Source: Acidimicrobiaceae bacterium (GTDB lineage: Bacteria > Actinomycetota > Acidimicrobiia > Acidimicrobiales > Aldehydirespiratoraceae). From it: 64,000 nucleotides of DNA. Every line of letters begins with the position of its first letter. Position 1 is the stretch's first letter. Position numbers and translations under genes: made by a program. Of this stretch, positions 29,687-38,835 are shown one piece after another. Where the stretch lies: contig JABIQM010000036.1 in NCBI GenBank assembly GCA_018699415.1, positions 1 to 64,000 on the forward strand, in the 5' to 3' direction. The notes beneath the pieces are model-generated. The model was not told the DNA's origin and did no database searches. It worked only from the letters and a program-made list of their open reading frames with translations.

Positions 29687-31191
29687 CCGCAGTAACCAAG
29701 CTCGCGGCAAACCGCTACCGCGGCATTGTGTTCGTCAAGGGTTGTCGAGAACGTGTGGGCGCCTAGGACACCATCGGCATCGGTACGGGCCCAGAAGATG
29801 TAGTCGCCTTCGCTCGGATCGAGAGCGGCGCGCAGTGCAGCCTCTCCTGGCGCGGCGATCGGTGCCGGCGGAACACCGGTCGAGACATAGGTGTTCCACG
29901 GTGACTCGAAGTCGAGGTCGGACTGGAACAATGTGTCGGTGAATGCCTTGTTCACCGCGTAGTAGACCGTGGCGTCGATCTGGAGCGGCATGCCGCTCAA
30001 CAAGCGGTTGTAGATGGCTCGGGCCATCAGCGGCCGGTCGACGTCGACCCGTGCCTCCTCTTCGATAAGGGAAGCAATCACGATGATGTCCCAGTCAGTC
30101 AGACCAAGTTCCACCACCGCCGGGTCATAGCCGACTTCGTCAAGAAGGGCTCCGTAGCGATTGTCGAACTCGTCCGCCATTCTCCGAAGGAAGCGGGCCT
30201 CATCCGCGAGGTCATCCTCGTTGATGTCATAGGTGGCCGGGAATAATGTGCCCTCGAGCCGAACATCCGGCGGGGCATCAGGGTTGACGTAGCGCGAGAC
30301 GAGGCTGGGGTTCTCGAGCGCATCGCGAATCTGCTGCTCGTCGAAGCGATTGTTCACCACGAGCAATCGCTGGACGATCTCATTGAGACGGAGACCTTCA
30401 GGGATGGTGACTGTGAAGAACACTTCGGGGATGGGGCCCTCGTCCAAGATCGCCACCGCGTCCTCGAACGCCATGTTCTCGCGAAGCTCGTACTCCCCCG
30501 CCTGAAAGGTCTTCTCGGCGTCGCACCCCATGAAGCCGATGATCGAAAGCTCGCCCTCGCACCGCAGCCAATAACGGAACACGGTGGCGTTGCTGATGAT
30601 CCCGTCGTTCGCAAGCTGGGTGGCCACATTGTTCGTCGAGGCGCCGTTGGGAACCGTCAAGCTGATGGTGTCGCCCAGTTGGCCGCCCGGATCGATCTGG
30701 TTGTCGACCCATGAGTAGATCCGGTCACGGACGCTCGTGACCAAGACGACCACGAGAATCGCAAGTCCGACGATGCGAAGGAACCCACCCCAACTGGTGC
30801 GATAGCGCACCCAGTTCTTGTCTTCGTAGTCGTAGCGAGGGTCAACGAGAGGTTGGGCCTCAGGATCGTCCTCGAGGATGTACTCGGTGCCCTCGGAATC
30901 AACTCCGGCCACGATCACCGCACCAGGGGGTGCCATGTGATCAGGCAATGCCGTGGGGATGCTCGCCCTGCCGTCAGGTTGCACCATCACCGGTTGGGTG
31001 GCTGCCTGAGGTGGCGTTGAGCTCACCGGACGGGCCACGCGCGTTACCGGGCGGCGAGTTCCCGCCTCGGGGAAGCGCGGCGCATCGCTCGCGCTCGACG
31101 GCGCCTGGGGCGGCTGGGGTGGAGGCCCATCGTCGGCGGCGCCAGTGAGAAACGCGGCCCAGCCGGATCTACGGCGCGGTGCGTTAGCCAT
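29683..31191 (-). CDS. mltG: Endolytic murein transglycosylase MltG
   Basis: Cleaves nascent peptidoglycan strands and sets their length. The 502-residue protein has an unusually long proline-rich cytoplasmic N-terminus (about 1-135), then one membrane helix (RIVGLAILVVVLVTSV). A LysM-like domain follows (about 165-235), and then the YceG catalytic domain with IVIASLIEEEARVDVDRPLMARAIYNRL near residue 375, where the catalytic Glu lies. It ends in a CRELGYCG tail. Start overlaps the ruvX stop by 8 bases. Confidence 0.93.
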   Translation of the reverse strand: MANAPRRRSGWAAFLTGAADDGPPPQPPQAPSSASDAPRFPEAGTRRPVTRVARPVSSTPPQAATQPVMVQPDGRASIPTALPDHMAPPGAVIVAGVDSEGTEYILEDDPEAQPLVDPRYDYEDKNWVRYRTSWGGFLRIVGLAILVVVLVTSVRDRIYSWVDNQIDPGGQLGDTISLTVPNGASTNNVATQLANDGIISNATVFRYWLRCEGELSIIGFMGCDAEKTFQAGEYELRENMAFEDAVAILDEGPIPEVFFTVTIPEGLRLNEIVQRLLVVNNRFDEQQIRDALENPSLVSRYVNPDAPPDVRLEGTLFPATYDINEDDLADEARFLRRMADEFDNRYGALLDEVGYDPAVVELGLTDWDIIVIASLIEEEARVDVDRPLMARAIYNRLLSGMPLQIDATVYYAVNKAFTDTLFQSDLDFESPWNTYVSTGVPPAPIAAPGEAALRAALDPSEGDYIFWARTDADGVLGAHTFSTTLDEHNAAVAVCRELGYCG

Positions 31192-31633
31192 CGCTTCGCT
31201 CCAGTGCCGCCTGCTCGGAATCGAGCCACGCCTGCAGCATCACTGCGGCGGCGACTTGGTCCACAACTATGCGGCGAGCCTCGGCATTCATGTTCTGTTC
31301 CATCAAACTCCGCTCCGCACTGACTGTCGTCAACCGTTCATCGTAGAGAACGACAGGCACGTCGAGGGTGTCACCCAGCACCTTTGCTTCGGCTTGGTAC
31401 TTCTTGGCCATTGGGCCGATGGATCCGTCCATGTTGTACGGGAGGCCGACGACCACAATCTCCGCCTCCCACTCCTCGACAAGATCGGTAATCTTGCGGT
31501 GCTCGCGGGGGCGATCACCACAACGATGAACCGTGTCAACCGGCGTCGCCACTGTTCCGGCACTCACTGCGATTCCGATGCGCTTGGCACCAAGATCGAG
31601 GCCAAGAGCGCGGGGTAGCCGTGGAGTACTCAC
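31184..31633 (-). CDS. ruvX: RuvX/YqgF RNase H-fold protein (pre-16S rRNA processing)
   Basis: Implicated in maturing the 5' end of 16S rRNA; earlier called a Holliday-junction resolvase. The 149-residue protein has ALGLDLGAKRIGIAVS (first acidic residue), VVVGLPYNMDGSIGPMA, YDERLTTVSA and the C-terminal VVDQVAAAVMLQAWL. Start GTG 31633 overlaps the alaS stop (GTGA). Confidence 0.93.
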   Translation of the reverse strand: MSTPRLPRALGLDLGAKRIGIAVSAGTVATPVDTVHRCGDRPREHRKITDLVEEWEAEIVVVGLPYNMDGSIGPMAKKYQAEAKVLGDTLDVPVVLYDERLTTVSAERSLMEQNMNAEARRIVVDQVAAAVMLQAWLDSEQAALERSDG

Positions 31634-34194
31634 CCCAGCCCGGCAGCAGCGCGGGCTTGGTCAAGCGCGTCGTCAAGCTTTTCGAGGTGCTTGCCTCCCG
31701 CTACGGCCAGATCGGCACTCGGCTTGCCTCCACCACCGACAGTTTTCTTTGCGTCTTCGATGAGCGCGCCGGCGTTGAGTGCACTTTCGGGTGTGACGGC
31801 GGCAACAAGGCCAACGCCACCCACATCAAAACCGGCGCCCAAGACTACAGCGTGCACATCTGGCTGGTCTCGGACCGATACCGCAAGGTCACGCAGGCCG
31901 TCACGTTCCACACCTTCGACACGAGCGACGACAACACCATCGATTGCCTGGCTAGCCAAGGTAGGTGCTTGGCCGACCGCCATTTGCTGCTTGAGTCGGG
32001 CCAGTTCGGAGCGCAACTCTTTCTGCTCAGTCTGGAGCCGCTGCACGCCGTGGAGCAAGTCATCGGTGGAAACGTTGAGTTCCCCGGCCGCAGCATTGGC
32101 GGTGGCCACGGTGTCTCGTAGCAACTCGACTGTGGCCATGCCAGTGAGCGCTTCGACACGACGGATATTCGAGCCGATCGAACCCTCCGACACAATGCGG
32201 AACAGACCAATATCGCCCAATGCTTTCACGTGGGTTCCGCCGCAGAGTTCGACAGAGTTCGAGCCAGCCTCAAGTACGCGAACCGTATCGCCGTACTTGT
32301 CACCGAAGAACGCTATGGCGCCGAGATGCTCGGCCTGATCCATCGTGGTCTCGAAATGACGACAGCTCAGGTTCTCGAGCACCTCGCCATTGACCAGATC
32401 TTCGATCTCAACGGCCTGCTCGGTCGTAAGACCTTCGTAGTGACTGAAGTCGAAACGAAGGCGATCCGGGCCGACATAGGACCCCTGCTGCTTGACGTGG
32501 TCACCCAACACCCGGCGCAGCGCCCAGTGCAAAATATGGGTGGCCGTATGATTGCGACGGATGGCGGATCGGCGGTTGTTGTCGATCACCGCCGTGGCCC
32601 TTTGACCAACCTCAAGAGACCCCGAGCTAACTTCGATGTCGTGGATGTGGAGTCCCGGAACGCCGTAGCGGGTGTCTGTAACTACAACTTCCCCTGTCGA
32701 GGTCGTGATGATGCCTGTATCACCAACCTGACCACCGGACTCGGCGTAGAACGGTGTGCGATCGAGCACAACAATGGCGTCGTCGCGATAGAGAACCGTC
32801 GTCTCAGAGGAGATCTCAGCGCGGCCGGTGAAGTCGGTTTCACCGTGCTTCTCGAGGATTCCCGAGAGATGCGAGGTCTCCAGACCACCACCGACCTTCC
32901 GGGCATCCTTAGCGCGGCGCTGTTGCTCGGCCATCGCGGCTCGGAAGGCCTCAACGTCGACCACCACGCCGCGTTCTTCGGTGATTTCCTGCGTCACTTC
33001 GAGTGGGAAACCGTACGTGTCGTGGAGGAGGAAAGCGGTGTCGCCATCAAGGGGCGCTCCCTCGGCAAGAGAGGCGAGCTTCCCGTCGAGAATCGTCGAA
33101 CCGGTACGGAGGGTCTCACGGAAGCGAACTTCTTCGCGATCGATGACATCACGAATGAACTCGTGGTTCTTTACCAGATCGGGATAGTCGGGGCCCATGA
33201 CCTCGACTACAGCGTCGACCATTCCGCCCATGACTGCGGTTTCGACGCCGAGGAGGTATGCGTGGCGAACTGCGCGGCGCAAGATGCGGCGCAGCACATA
33301 ACCTCGGGCTTCGTTGGACGGGAACACACCGTCGCTCACGAGCATCGACGTCGAACGGGCATGGTCAGCCAAGATCCGCAGCGATACGAGTCGCTCGAAC
33401 TCAGCAGTAGCCGGATCGACCCCGGTCAGCTTCGCGGCGGCAGCCTGGAGGGCGCTCAGTTCGTCGGTGTCCCACACGGAGTCGACACCCTGAAGAACCG
33501 ACACGGTCCGCTCAAGGCCCATACCGGTGTCGATGGACGGCTTGGGCAGCGGAGTCTGTGTCCCGTCCGCAGCCTGATCGAACTGCATGAACACGAGATT
33601 CCATATCTCAATGAAACGGTCCTCGTCGCCGTGCTCGGGACCACCATCGGCGCCGAACTCTGGGCCTTTGTCCCAGAAAATCTCCGAGCATGGTCCGCAC
33701 GGACCGGTGTCGCCCATGCGCCAGTAGTTGTCCTCGCCCAATCGCTGGATACGTCCAGCGGGCACACCAACTTCATCACGCCAAATCGCCTCAGCCTCAT
33801 CATCGCTGTGATGAACCGTGACCCACAGGCGCTCGGGATCAAGAGCGAGCACCTCGGTGACGAACTCCCAAGCCCACGCGCAGGCTTCGGACTTGAAGTA
33901 GTCCCCAAAGCTGAAATTGCCCATCATCTCGAAGAACGTGAGGTGACGGCGGGGGCGGCCGATCTCATCGAGGTCGTTGTGCTTGCCACCGGCCCGAACG
34001 CACTTCTGGATCGTGACCGCGCGGGGGTACGGCGCAGCTTCCTCGCCGGTGAAGTACGTCTTGAAAGGCACCATGCCTGCCACGGTGAAGAGCAAGGTCG
34101 GGTCGTGAGGGATCAGGCTCGACGATGGCTGATGGCTGTGGGCGCGCTCAATAAAGAAGTCAGTAAACGCCTGGCGTACTTCGTTAGCCTTCAT
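31630..34194 (-). CDS. alaS: Alanyl-tRNA synthetase
   Basis: Charges tRNA-Ala and clears Ser/Gly mischarging. The 854-residue class II enzyme has the catalytic N-terminus (FFIERAHSHQPSSSLIPHDP..LLFTVAGMVPFK), the editing domain zinc site (HTATHILHWAL and CGGTHVKALGD) and a C-terminal DHHA1 domain GGGGKPSADLAVAGGK. I prefer ATG 34194 (MKANEVRQAF), with TAGGCT 8 bases upstream, over TTG 34203. First gene of alaS-ruvX-mltG-aroE. Confidence 0.96.
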   Translation of the reverse strand: MKANEVRQAFTDFFIERAHSHQPSSSLIPHDPTLLFTVAGMVPFKTYFTGEEAAPYPRAVTIQKCVRAGGKHNDLDEIGRPRRHLTFFEMMGNFSFGDYFKSEACAWAWEFVTEVLALDPERLWVTVHHSDDEAEAIWRDEVGVPAGRIQRLGEDNYWRMGDTGPCGPCSEIFWDKGPEFGADGGPEHGDEDRFIEIWNLVFMQFDQAADGTQTPLPKPSIDTGMGLERTVSVLQGVDSVWDTDELSALQAAAAKLTGVDPATAEFERLVSLRILADHARSTSMLVSDGVFPSNEARGYVLRRILRRAVRHAYLLGVETAVMGGMVDAVVEVMGPDYPDLVKNHEFIRDVIDREEVRFRETLRTGSTILDGKLASLAEGAPLDGDTAFLLHDTYGFPLEVTQEITEERGVVVDVEAFRAAMAEQQRRAKDARKVGGGLETSHLSGILEKHGETDFTGRAEISSETTVLYRDDAIVVLDRTPFYAESGGQVGDTGIITTSTGEVVVTDTRYGVPGLHIHDIEVSSGSLEVGQRATAVIDNNRRSAIRRNHTATHILHWALRRVLGDHVKQQGSYVGPDRLRFDFSHYEGLTTEQAVEIEDLVNGEVLENLSCRHFETTMDQAEHLGAIAFFGDKYGDTVRVLEAGSNSVELCGGTHVKALGDIGLFRIVSEGSIGSNIRRVEALTGMATVELLRDTVATANAAAGELNVSTDDLLHGVQRLQTEQKELRSELARLKQQMAVGQAPTLASQAIDGVVVARVEGVERDGLRDLAVSVRDQPDVHAVVLGAGFDVGGVGLVAAVTPESALNAGALIEDAKKTVGGGGKPSADLAVAGGKHLEKLDDALDQARAAAGLG

Positions 34195-34202
34195 GTGGGT
34201 CA

Positions 34203-34208
34203 AGCCTA
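34203..34208 (-). promoter_or_regulatory. Putative -10 box of a leaderless promoter (alaS)
   Basis: TAGGCT lies 8 bases before the ATG at 34194, with no Shine-Dalgarno sequence between. Confidence 0.5.
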
Positions 34209-34242
34209 CCGGCGCGCCGAACGCTCACTGGCGAGTTTCCAC

Positions 34243-34593
34243 TCAGTGCAGGGGTCGAAAACCCCGGCCTTCTTCGGCATCGGGTCGCAGATTGCGAGCC
34301 GAGCCGCTGTGCATGCTGTCATCGGCATCGAACTCGACAAGAAGATCAGCGCGTTCTCGCTGCATAGCTCCCACGCCTTCATGGGCCGCGTCTCGAAGAT
34401 CGATTACAACTTCACGAGCTCGGTCAATAGTGTCTTTGGCGCGTTGGACCGTGGCCTTACTCTTGGCTGAGACATCGGCCCGCATGTGCTCGGGGGCGAC
34501 GCGCTGAACCGCTCGTCGCATGCGCTTCTGCATGTAGAAGGAGGTGCTAAGGCCCAGCGAATAGCCCACGCCGGTCCAGATAACACGCCTCAC
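34243..34593 (-). CDS. Hypothetical DUF6167-like small membrane protein
   Basis: A 116-residue protein. A short hydrophobic N-terminus (VIWTGVGYSLGLSTSF) precedes a basic helix QKRMRRAVQRVAPEHM and a long charged helix with coiled-coil character (residues about 40-90). Position (between DUF948 and alaS) and pattern match the small DUF6167-type protein in this spot in Streptomyces. Function unknown. GTG 34593 has a perfect AGGAGG five bases upstream, the clearest Shine-Dalgarno sequence in this region. Confidence 0.65.
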   Translation of the reverse strand: MRRVIWTGVGYSLGLSTSFYMQKRMRRAVQRVAPEHMRADVSAKSKATVQRAKDTIDRAREVVIDLRDAAHEGVGAMQRERADLLVEFDADDSMHSGSARNLRPDAEEGRGFRPLH

Positions 34594-34609
34594 TGGGTCC
34601 TCCTAAGAT

Positions 34610-35002
34610 TCATTTTCGTCTCCCGCGTACCTCGATGGCGGTGCGGCGACGCGGTGTCCGCAAGGCTCGCCTGGCACGTCCTGCACCTTTCACGAACGAC
34701 AGAGTTTTGATCAACGGCGGCGCCATCGCCTTATACGTCAAGCGTGACGCCACATCGACCGTGGCGGTGATCCGTTCTGCTCGCCCAATCACGTCGTCGA
34801 CTCGATCGAGTTCCTCGTTGGCCTTGTTGACCGTGGTGCGGAGATCATCGACCATCGGAAGCGTGTTTGATCGCAACTCGTCGACCGTGATTCGCAACTC
34901 GCGAAGCGTGCGGACGAGAGCTTGAATGGCGATCACTAAAACAGCAACCGCAACAAGACACACGATCGTGACGATCACAGCAGCAAGGTCGACGGCAGAC
35001 AT
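34610..35002 (-). CDS. DUF948 domain-containing membrane protein
   Basis: A 130-residue protein with one N-terminal membrane helix (VDLAAVIVTIVCLVAVAVLVIAIQAL). A DUF948 helical part follows, RTTVNKANEELDRVDDVIGRAERI, then a basic tail (RARRALRTPRRR). The family is also found in general-stress proteins of Firmicutes; its role is unknown. Located upstream of the DUF6167-like gene and alaS, a conserved actinobacterial arrangement. Confidence 0.8.
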   Translation of the reverse strand: MSAVDLAAVIVTIVCLVAVAVLVIAIQALVRTLRELRITVDELRSNTLPMVDDLRTTVNKANEELDRVDDVIGRAERITATVDVASRLTYKAMAPPLIKTLSFVKGAGRARRALRTPRRRTAIEVRGRRK

Positions 35003-35039
35003 CTCGGCCTAGTCAAGCACGCGTCGCCACCGGTACCCC

Positions 35040-35090
35040 GAAATTGTTGATGATTCCTGCTGATTGAGATGGGCCATCATCAATAATTTC
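35040..35090. repeat. AT-rich 15-bp inverted repeat between rarA and DUF948
   Basis: Arms GAAATTGTTGATGAT (35040-35054) and ATCATCAATAATTTC (35076-35090) match with one mismatch, which becomes a G-U pair in the minus-strand RNA. The loop is 21 bases. It starts 4 bases after the rarA stop. There is no U-tract. It may be an mRNA-stabilising hairpin, a terminator needing a factor, or an operator for the DUF948-alaS side. It is notably AT-rich for this genome. Confidence 0.6.
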
Positions 35091-35093
35091 GCG

Positions 35094-36380
35094 CTACGGG
35101 AAAGGCCAGCGGTCGCGGATTCGAGACTCGAAGCCGTGCGGGGACGGGTCGTAGAAGACCTGACCAGCGACCTCTTCTGGGAGATAGTCCTGCTCGGTCC
35201 AGCCGCGTTCGTCGTCGTGCGGGTACTTGTAGCCGTCCCCGTGACCGAGGGATGCCGCACCCTTGTAGTGAGCGTCACGGAGATGGACTGGCACCTCGCC
35301 AGCCCCTGCCTCGCGAGCCGCCGCTCTCGCGGCAAAGATCGCTTCGGTAACCCGGTTGGACTTGGGGGCAGTTGCCAGATGGATCACGGCTTGAGCGAGA
35401 TTGAGCTGTGCCTCGGGGAGTCCCACGAACTCCACAGCACGTGCCGCTGCTTCAGCGATGAGAAGAGACTGCGGATCGGCCATGCCTACGTCCTCCGAAG
35501 CGAGAATCACAAGGCGACGAGCGATGAACCGAGCATCCTCCCCCGCCTCCAGCATTCTGGCCAACCAGTAGAGGCCGGCGTTCGGGTCCGATCCCCGGAT
35601 GCTCTTGATGAAGGCGCTTATGACGTCGTAGTGACCGTCCCGCCCGTAACGAACGGCTTTGGCGTCGACCGCTGACTCCGCATCGGCGAGCGTGATGTGG
35701 ATCGGGCGACCACGACCTGAGGCCAGAGCGACCGCCACCTCAGTACTCGTCAGCGCGTGACGGCCATCGCCTCCTGCACGGCCCGCAAGATGGGCGATCG
35801 CATCCGCATCAGCTGAAGCGCCCTCGATCTCGAGTCCCCGCCGAACGAGTTCGGCGACGTCTACATCGTCCAACGCGTGGAGTCGAAAGAGCGTTGACCG
35901 AGACATGAGTGGCGGGTTGACCTCAAAGTGAGGGTTTTCCGTGGTGGCACCAATCAGCACAATCAGTCCTTCCTCCACTGCAGGAAGGAGAGTGTCCTGC
36001 TGCGCCTTGTTGAATCGATGAACCTCGTCAAGGAAGAGGATCGTGCCGGTTCCGCGCTCACCGAGGCGCTGGCGTGAGCTGGCGATTATCTCCCGCACAT
36101 CCTTCACCGACGCGGTCACTGCCGAAAGCTCTTCGAAGACCTTCTCGGTCGTATGAGCGACAAGCCGGGCCAGAGAGGTTTTGCCGGTACCTGGCGGGCC
36201 CCAAAAGATCACCGACGACAAGCGGTCCGATTCGATCAACGAACGCAACGGCTGGCCAGGGGCGAGCAGGTGGCGTTGACCCACAACATCGTCCAAATTT
36301 CGGGGCCGCAACCGGGCAGCTAGCGGTGAGCGAGTTTGCAGCCGTTGTTCGGCGGCAGCAGTGAACAAGTCGTCGGCCAC
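35094..36380 (-). CDS. rarA: Replication-associated recombination protein A (AAA ATPase)
   Basis: MgsA/RarA family ATPase that acts at stalled forks. In 428 residues: Walker A FWGPPGTGKTSLARLVA near residue 59, Walker B ILFLDEVHRFNKAQQD near 113, sensor IGATTENP, and the MgsA C-terminal tetramerisation domain with HYDVISAFIKSIRGSDPNAGLYWLARM. GTG 36380 has TAAGGT 6 bases upstream. Confidence 0.95.
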   Translation of the reverse strand: MADDLFTAAAEQRLQTRSPLAARLRPRNLDDVVGQRHLLAPGQPLRSLIESDRLSSVIFWGPPGTGKTSLARLVAHTTEKVFEELSAVTASVKDVREIIASSRQRLGERGTGTILFLDEVHRFNKAQQDTLLPAVEEGLIVLIGATTENPHFEVNPPLMSRSTLFRLHALDDVDVAELVRRGLEIEGASADADAIAHLAGRAGGDGRHALTSTEVAVALASGRGRPIHITLADAESAVDAKAVRYGRDGHYDVISAFIKSIRGSDPNAGLYWLARMLEAGEDARFIARRLVILASEDVGMADPQSLLIAEAAARAVEFVGLPEAQLNLAQAVIHLATAPKSNRVTEAIFAARAAAREAGAGEVPVHLRDAHYKGAASLGHGDGYKYPHDDERGWTEQDYLPEEVAGQVFYDPSPHGFESRIRDRWPFP

Positions 36381-36386
36381 GGCCGG

Positions 36387-36392
36387 ACCTTA
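36387..36392 (-). promoter_or_regulatory. Putative -10 box of a leaderless promoter (rarA)
   Basis: TAAGGT lies 6 bases before the GTG at 36380, in the 58-base divergent gap shared with the plus-strand gene at 36439. Confidence 0.4.
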
Positions 36393-36438
36393 ACCCTGTT
36401 CCCTTAGCTTGCGGGTCTCTCGTGCCGATAGGACCAAG

Positions 36439-37005
36439 GTGCGAGATCTCTTTGCTATTTTCTTCTGGTGTTGGTGTGCAACCTCGATCGTGGTCCTCCT
36501 CCGGCGGGTGATCACGAGAGGCACGCTGAAGTCGTCCTCTCGTGCGACGACGGAGATCGACCCCAAGGAGTCGTTTGAAGCCAAACTGCTGCGGGGTCCC
36601 GACTCAGCGACATCGGTGGAGGAAGGGCCCAGCGAACTAGATCACGATGCTCCCGTTGCTCAGCCTCTCACCGGCCGCCTGACAACGCTCGCCGAAGCGC
36701 TCGAAGGGATTGCCCTCCCGAATGGGCTTATGCCTGTCATCAGCGATCGAGTCGATCCACGCAACATGTTGTTCTCAAGCTCCGAGAATCCTTCCGAGAC
36801 AATCGCGCGCGGACTCACCGCCGAGGTTGAACGACTCGGGTTTTCTGTCGAGACCGTTGATGACGAGACGGTTCACGCCATCAAGGAAGACGCGGAGCTT
36901 CAGATTCGAATCCACCGCGATCTGGAGCGGGCACGAATGTGCGTCGGCTCTGGCCTTGTGGCGCTGCCAGAGTCCTCAGTCATTGTGCAGATGCGCCTTC
37001 GTTAA
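36439..37005 (+). CDS. Hypothetical membrane-anchored protein
   Basis: A 188-residue protein I do not recognise, alone on the plus strand between rarA and aspS. An N-terminal hydrophobic anchor (LFAIFFWCWCATSIVVLL) is followed by an acidic linker (about 40-75) and a compact C-terminal domain (about 80-188) with no motif I can name. It has an alternating hydrophobic pattern such as RGLTAEVERLGFSVETVDD and ends in a strand-like VIVQMRLR. GTG 36439 has AGGA at about -9; a TTG 30 bases upstream is less likely. Confidence 0.65.
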   Translation: MRDLFAIFFWCWCATSIVVLLRRVITRGTLKSSSRATTEIDPKESFEAKLLRGPDSATSVEEGPSELDHDAPVAQPLTGRLTTLAEALEGIALPNGLMPVISDRVDPRNMLFSSSENPSETIARGLTAEVERLGFSVETVDDETVHAIKEDAELQIRIHRDLERARMCVGSGLVALPESSVIVQMRLR

Positions 37006-37032
37006 GGCGCACCAACTGGTGAATCGCCTTTT

Positions 37033-38790
37033 TTAGGTCCTCGGAGGAAGAACTCCGAGGCCAAGTTCTGCCAGATGCGCGGCGTCGATTGCCGACGGAG
37101 CGTTGGTCAGCGGATCGCTACCGGACTGCGTCTTCGGGAAGGCGATGACCTCACGAATGTTGGTCTCGCCGACCAGCAGCGCAGTGATGCGGTCGATGCC
37201 AAACGCGAACCCTCCGTGGGGAGGGGCGCCGAAGCGGAAGGCGTCAAGCAGGAAGCCGAATTTGGCGTTGCGCTCCTCTTCACCGATCCCCAGTAGCTCA
37301 AAGATTCTGTTCTGAATGTCTGGTCGGTTAATTCGGATCGAACCGGAGCCGAGTTCCCAACCGTTGAGAACGAGGTCGTAGGCCTGGGACCGCACGTCGA
37401 GCAGAGCGTCTCCTCCTTCGTCGAGGAGGGCCCAGTCGTCTTCATGGGGCATGGTGAACGGGTGGTGGGATGGCACCGGCTTGCCGTTCTCGTTGATTGA
37501 CTCAAAGAGTGGGAAATCCACGACCCACACGAAGTTGAGGCCGCCCTCGTTGACGGGTGGACGACCGAGTTCGAGACGAAGCAGGCCGAGGACGTGTCGA
37601 ACGAGACGACGCTCGTCAGCGACCAGGAACACCATGTCACCGGGTTGTGCCTTGAGCGCAGCAACGACCTGGCTTGACTCGTCGTTCGACAGGAACTTCG
37701 CGACACCAGCATCGAGTGTTGGTCCCGATTCACCGTCGATGACCTTCATCCAGGCGAGGCCCTTGGCCCCCCAGCGCTGGCAGGTTTCGACAAGGGCATC
37801 GATCTGATTGCGGGACAGCGCTTCCATTCCGCCTTCCATGCAAATGCCCTTGATGCACGGAGCCTGAAACACGCGGGCTTCGGTGCCCTCGAAGATGGCG
37901 GTCAGCTCGACGAGCTCCATGCCGAAGCGGGTGTCGGGCTTGTCGCTACCAAATCGCTCTTGCGCCTCAAGCCAGGTGATGCGGGGGAACTCGGTGGGGC
38001 GCTCACCTGTCACGGCTTCGGTCGTAGAGGCGACGGTATGAGAGATCACGGCGAAGACGTCTTCTTGGTCGACGAAACTCATCTCGGCGTCGAGTTGCAT
38101 GAACTCGAACTGACGGTCGGCGCGAAGGTCCTCATCTCGGAGACAACGAGCGATCTGGTAGTAGCGATCGATGCCACCCACCATGCACAACTGCTTGAAG
38201 AGCTGGGGTGACTGGGGCAGGGCGTAGAACGCACCCGGGTCCTTACGCGAGGGCACGACAAAGTCGCGGGCACCCTCAGGCGTCGACGCGATCAACATGG
38301 GCGTCTCAATCTCGACGAAGCCTTGGTCTTCCATCCCACGCCGAATAGCGCTGTTGACGATGGAGCGCGTCCGTAGGTTGGTCTGCATGCGGTTTTTTCG
38401 CAGATCGACATAGCGATGACGCAGACGGATTGTCTCATCAACGTCGGTGCGTTCGTCGAGTGGGAATGGCGGTGGCTCTGCCATAGCCAGAATTTCGATG
38501 TCGGAGATCTCGATCTCGATCTCACCGGTCGGGAGTCCCATATTGGCGGTATCGGCAGGGCGCAGGCGAACTTCGCCAGTCATCTTGGTGACATACTCGC
38601 TGCGAAGGTCATGGCTGCGGTTGACCACGCACTGGACGATGCCCGTGCGGTCACGCAAGTCGATGAAGGCGAGATTTTCGCCATGCTCGCGGCGGGTAGC
38701 AACCCAACCGCAAACGCTGACGGTGCGACCGGCGTCGGCAGCGGTGAGTTGGCCGCACATGTCGGTGCGCATGGAGGTGGTGAGATCCAT
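37033..38790 (-). CDS. aspS: Aspartyl-tRNA synthetase, possibly non-discriminating
   Basis: A 585-residue bacterial-type class IIb synthetase. The OB-fold anticodon domain (about 1-110), GAD insert (about 290-410) and catalytic core are complete, with FRYEQ-equivalent motif 2 RCLRDEDLRADRQFEFMQLD and motif 3 GFAFGIDRITALL. In the anticodon domain RREHG carries His where discriminating AspRS of E. coli has Leu; His there is typical of enzymes that also charge tRNA-Asn for GatCAB. AGGA precedes the ATG. Confidence 0.96.
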   Translation of the reverse strand: MDLTTSMRTDMCGQLTAADAGRTVSVCGWVATRREHGENLAFIDLRDRTGIVQCVVNRSHDLRSEYVTKMTGEVRLRPADTANMGLPTGEIEIEISDIEILAMAEPPPFPLDERTDVDETIRLRHRYVDLRKNRMQTNLRTRSIVNSAIRRGMEDQGFVEIETPMLIASTPEGARDFVVPSRKDPGAFYALPQSPQLFKQLCMVGGIDRYYQIARCLRDEDLRADRQFEFMQLDAEMSFVDQEDVFAVISHTVASTTEAVTGERPTEFPRITWLEAQERFGSDKPDTRFGMELVELTAIFEGTEARVFQAPCIKGICMEGGMEALSRNQIDALVETCQRWGAKGLAWMKVIDGESGPTLDAGVAKFLSNDESSQVVAALKAQPGDMVFLVADERRLVRHVLGLLRLELGRPPVNEGGLNFVWVVDFPLFESINENGKPVPSHHPFTMPHEDDWALLDEGGDALLDVRSQAYDLVLNGWELGSGSIRINRPDIQNRIFELLGIGEEERNAKFGFLLDAFRFGAPPHGGFAFGIDRITALLVGETNIREVIAFPKTQSGSDPLTNAPSAIDAAHLAELGLGVLPPRT

Positions 38791-38835
38791 CGTGATTCCT
38801 GATTCCTGGGGAGAGTTCGTTTGGGGGTATTGCGG

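Noticed and set aside
32230..34470. 746-residue open frame on the plus strand
   Set aside because: It lies fully opposite alaS, which is strongly conserved; a codon-bias shadow in GC-rich DNA. The same applies to other long antisense frames such as 6159-6830 and 10369-11514.
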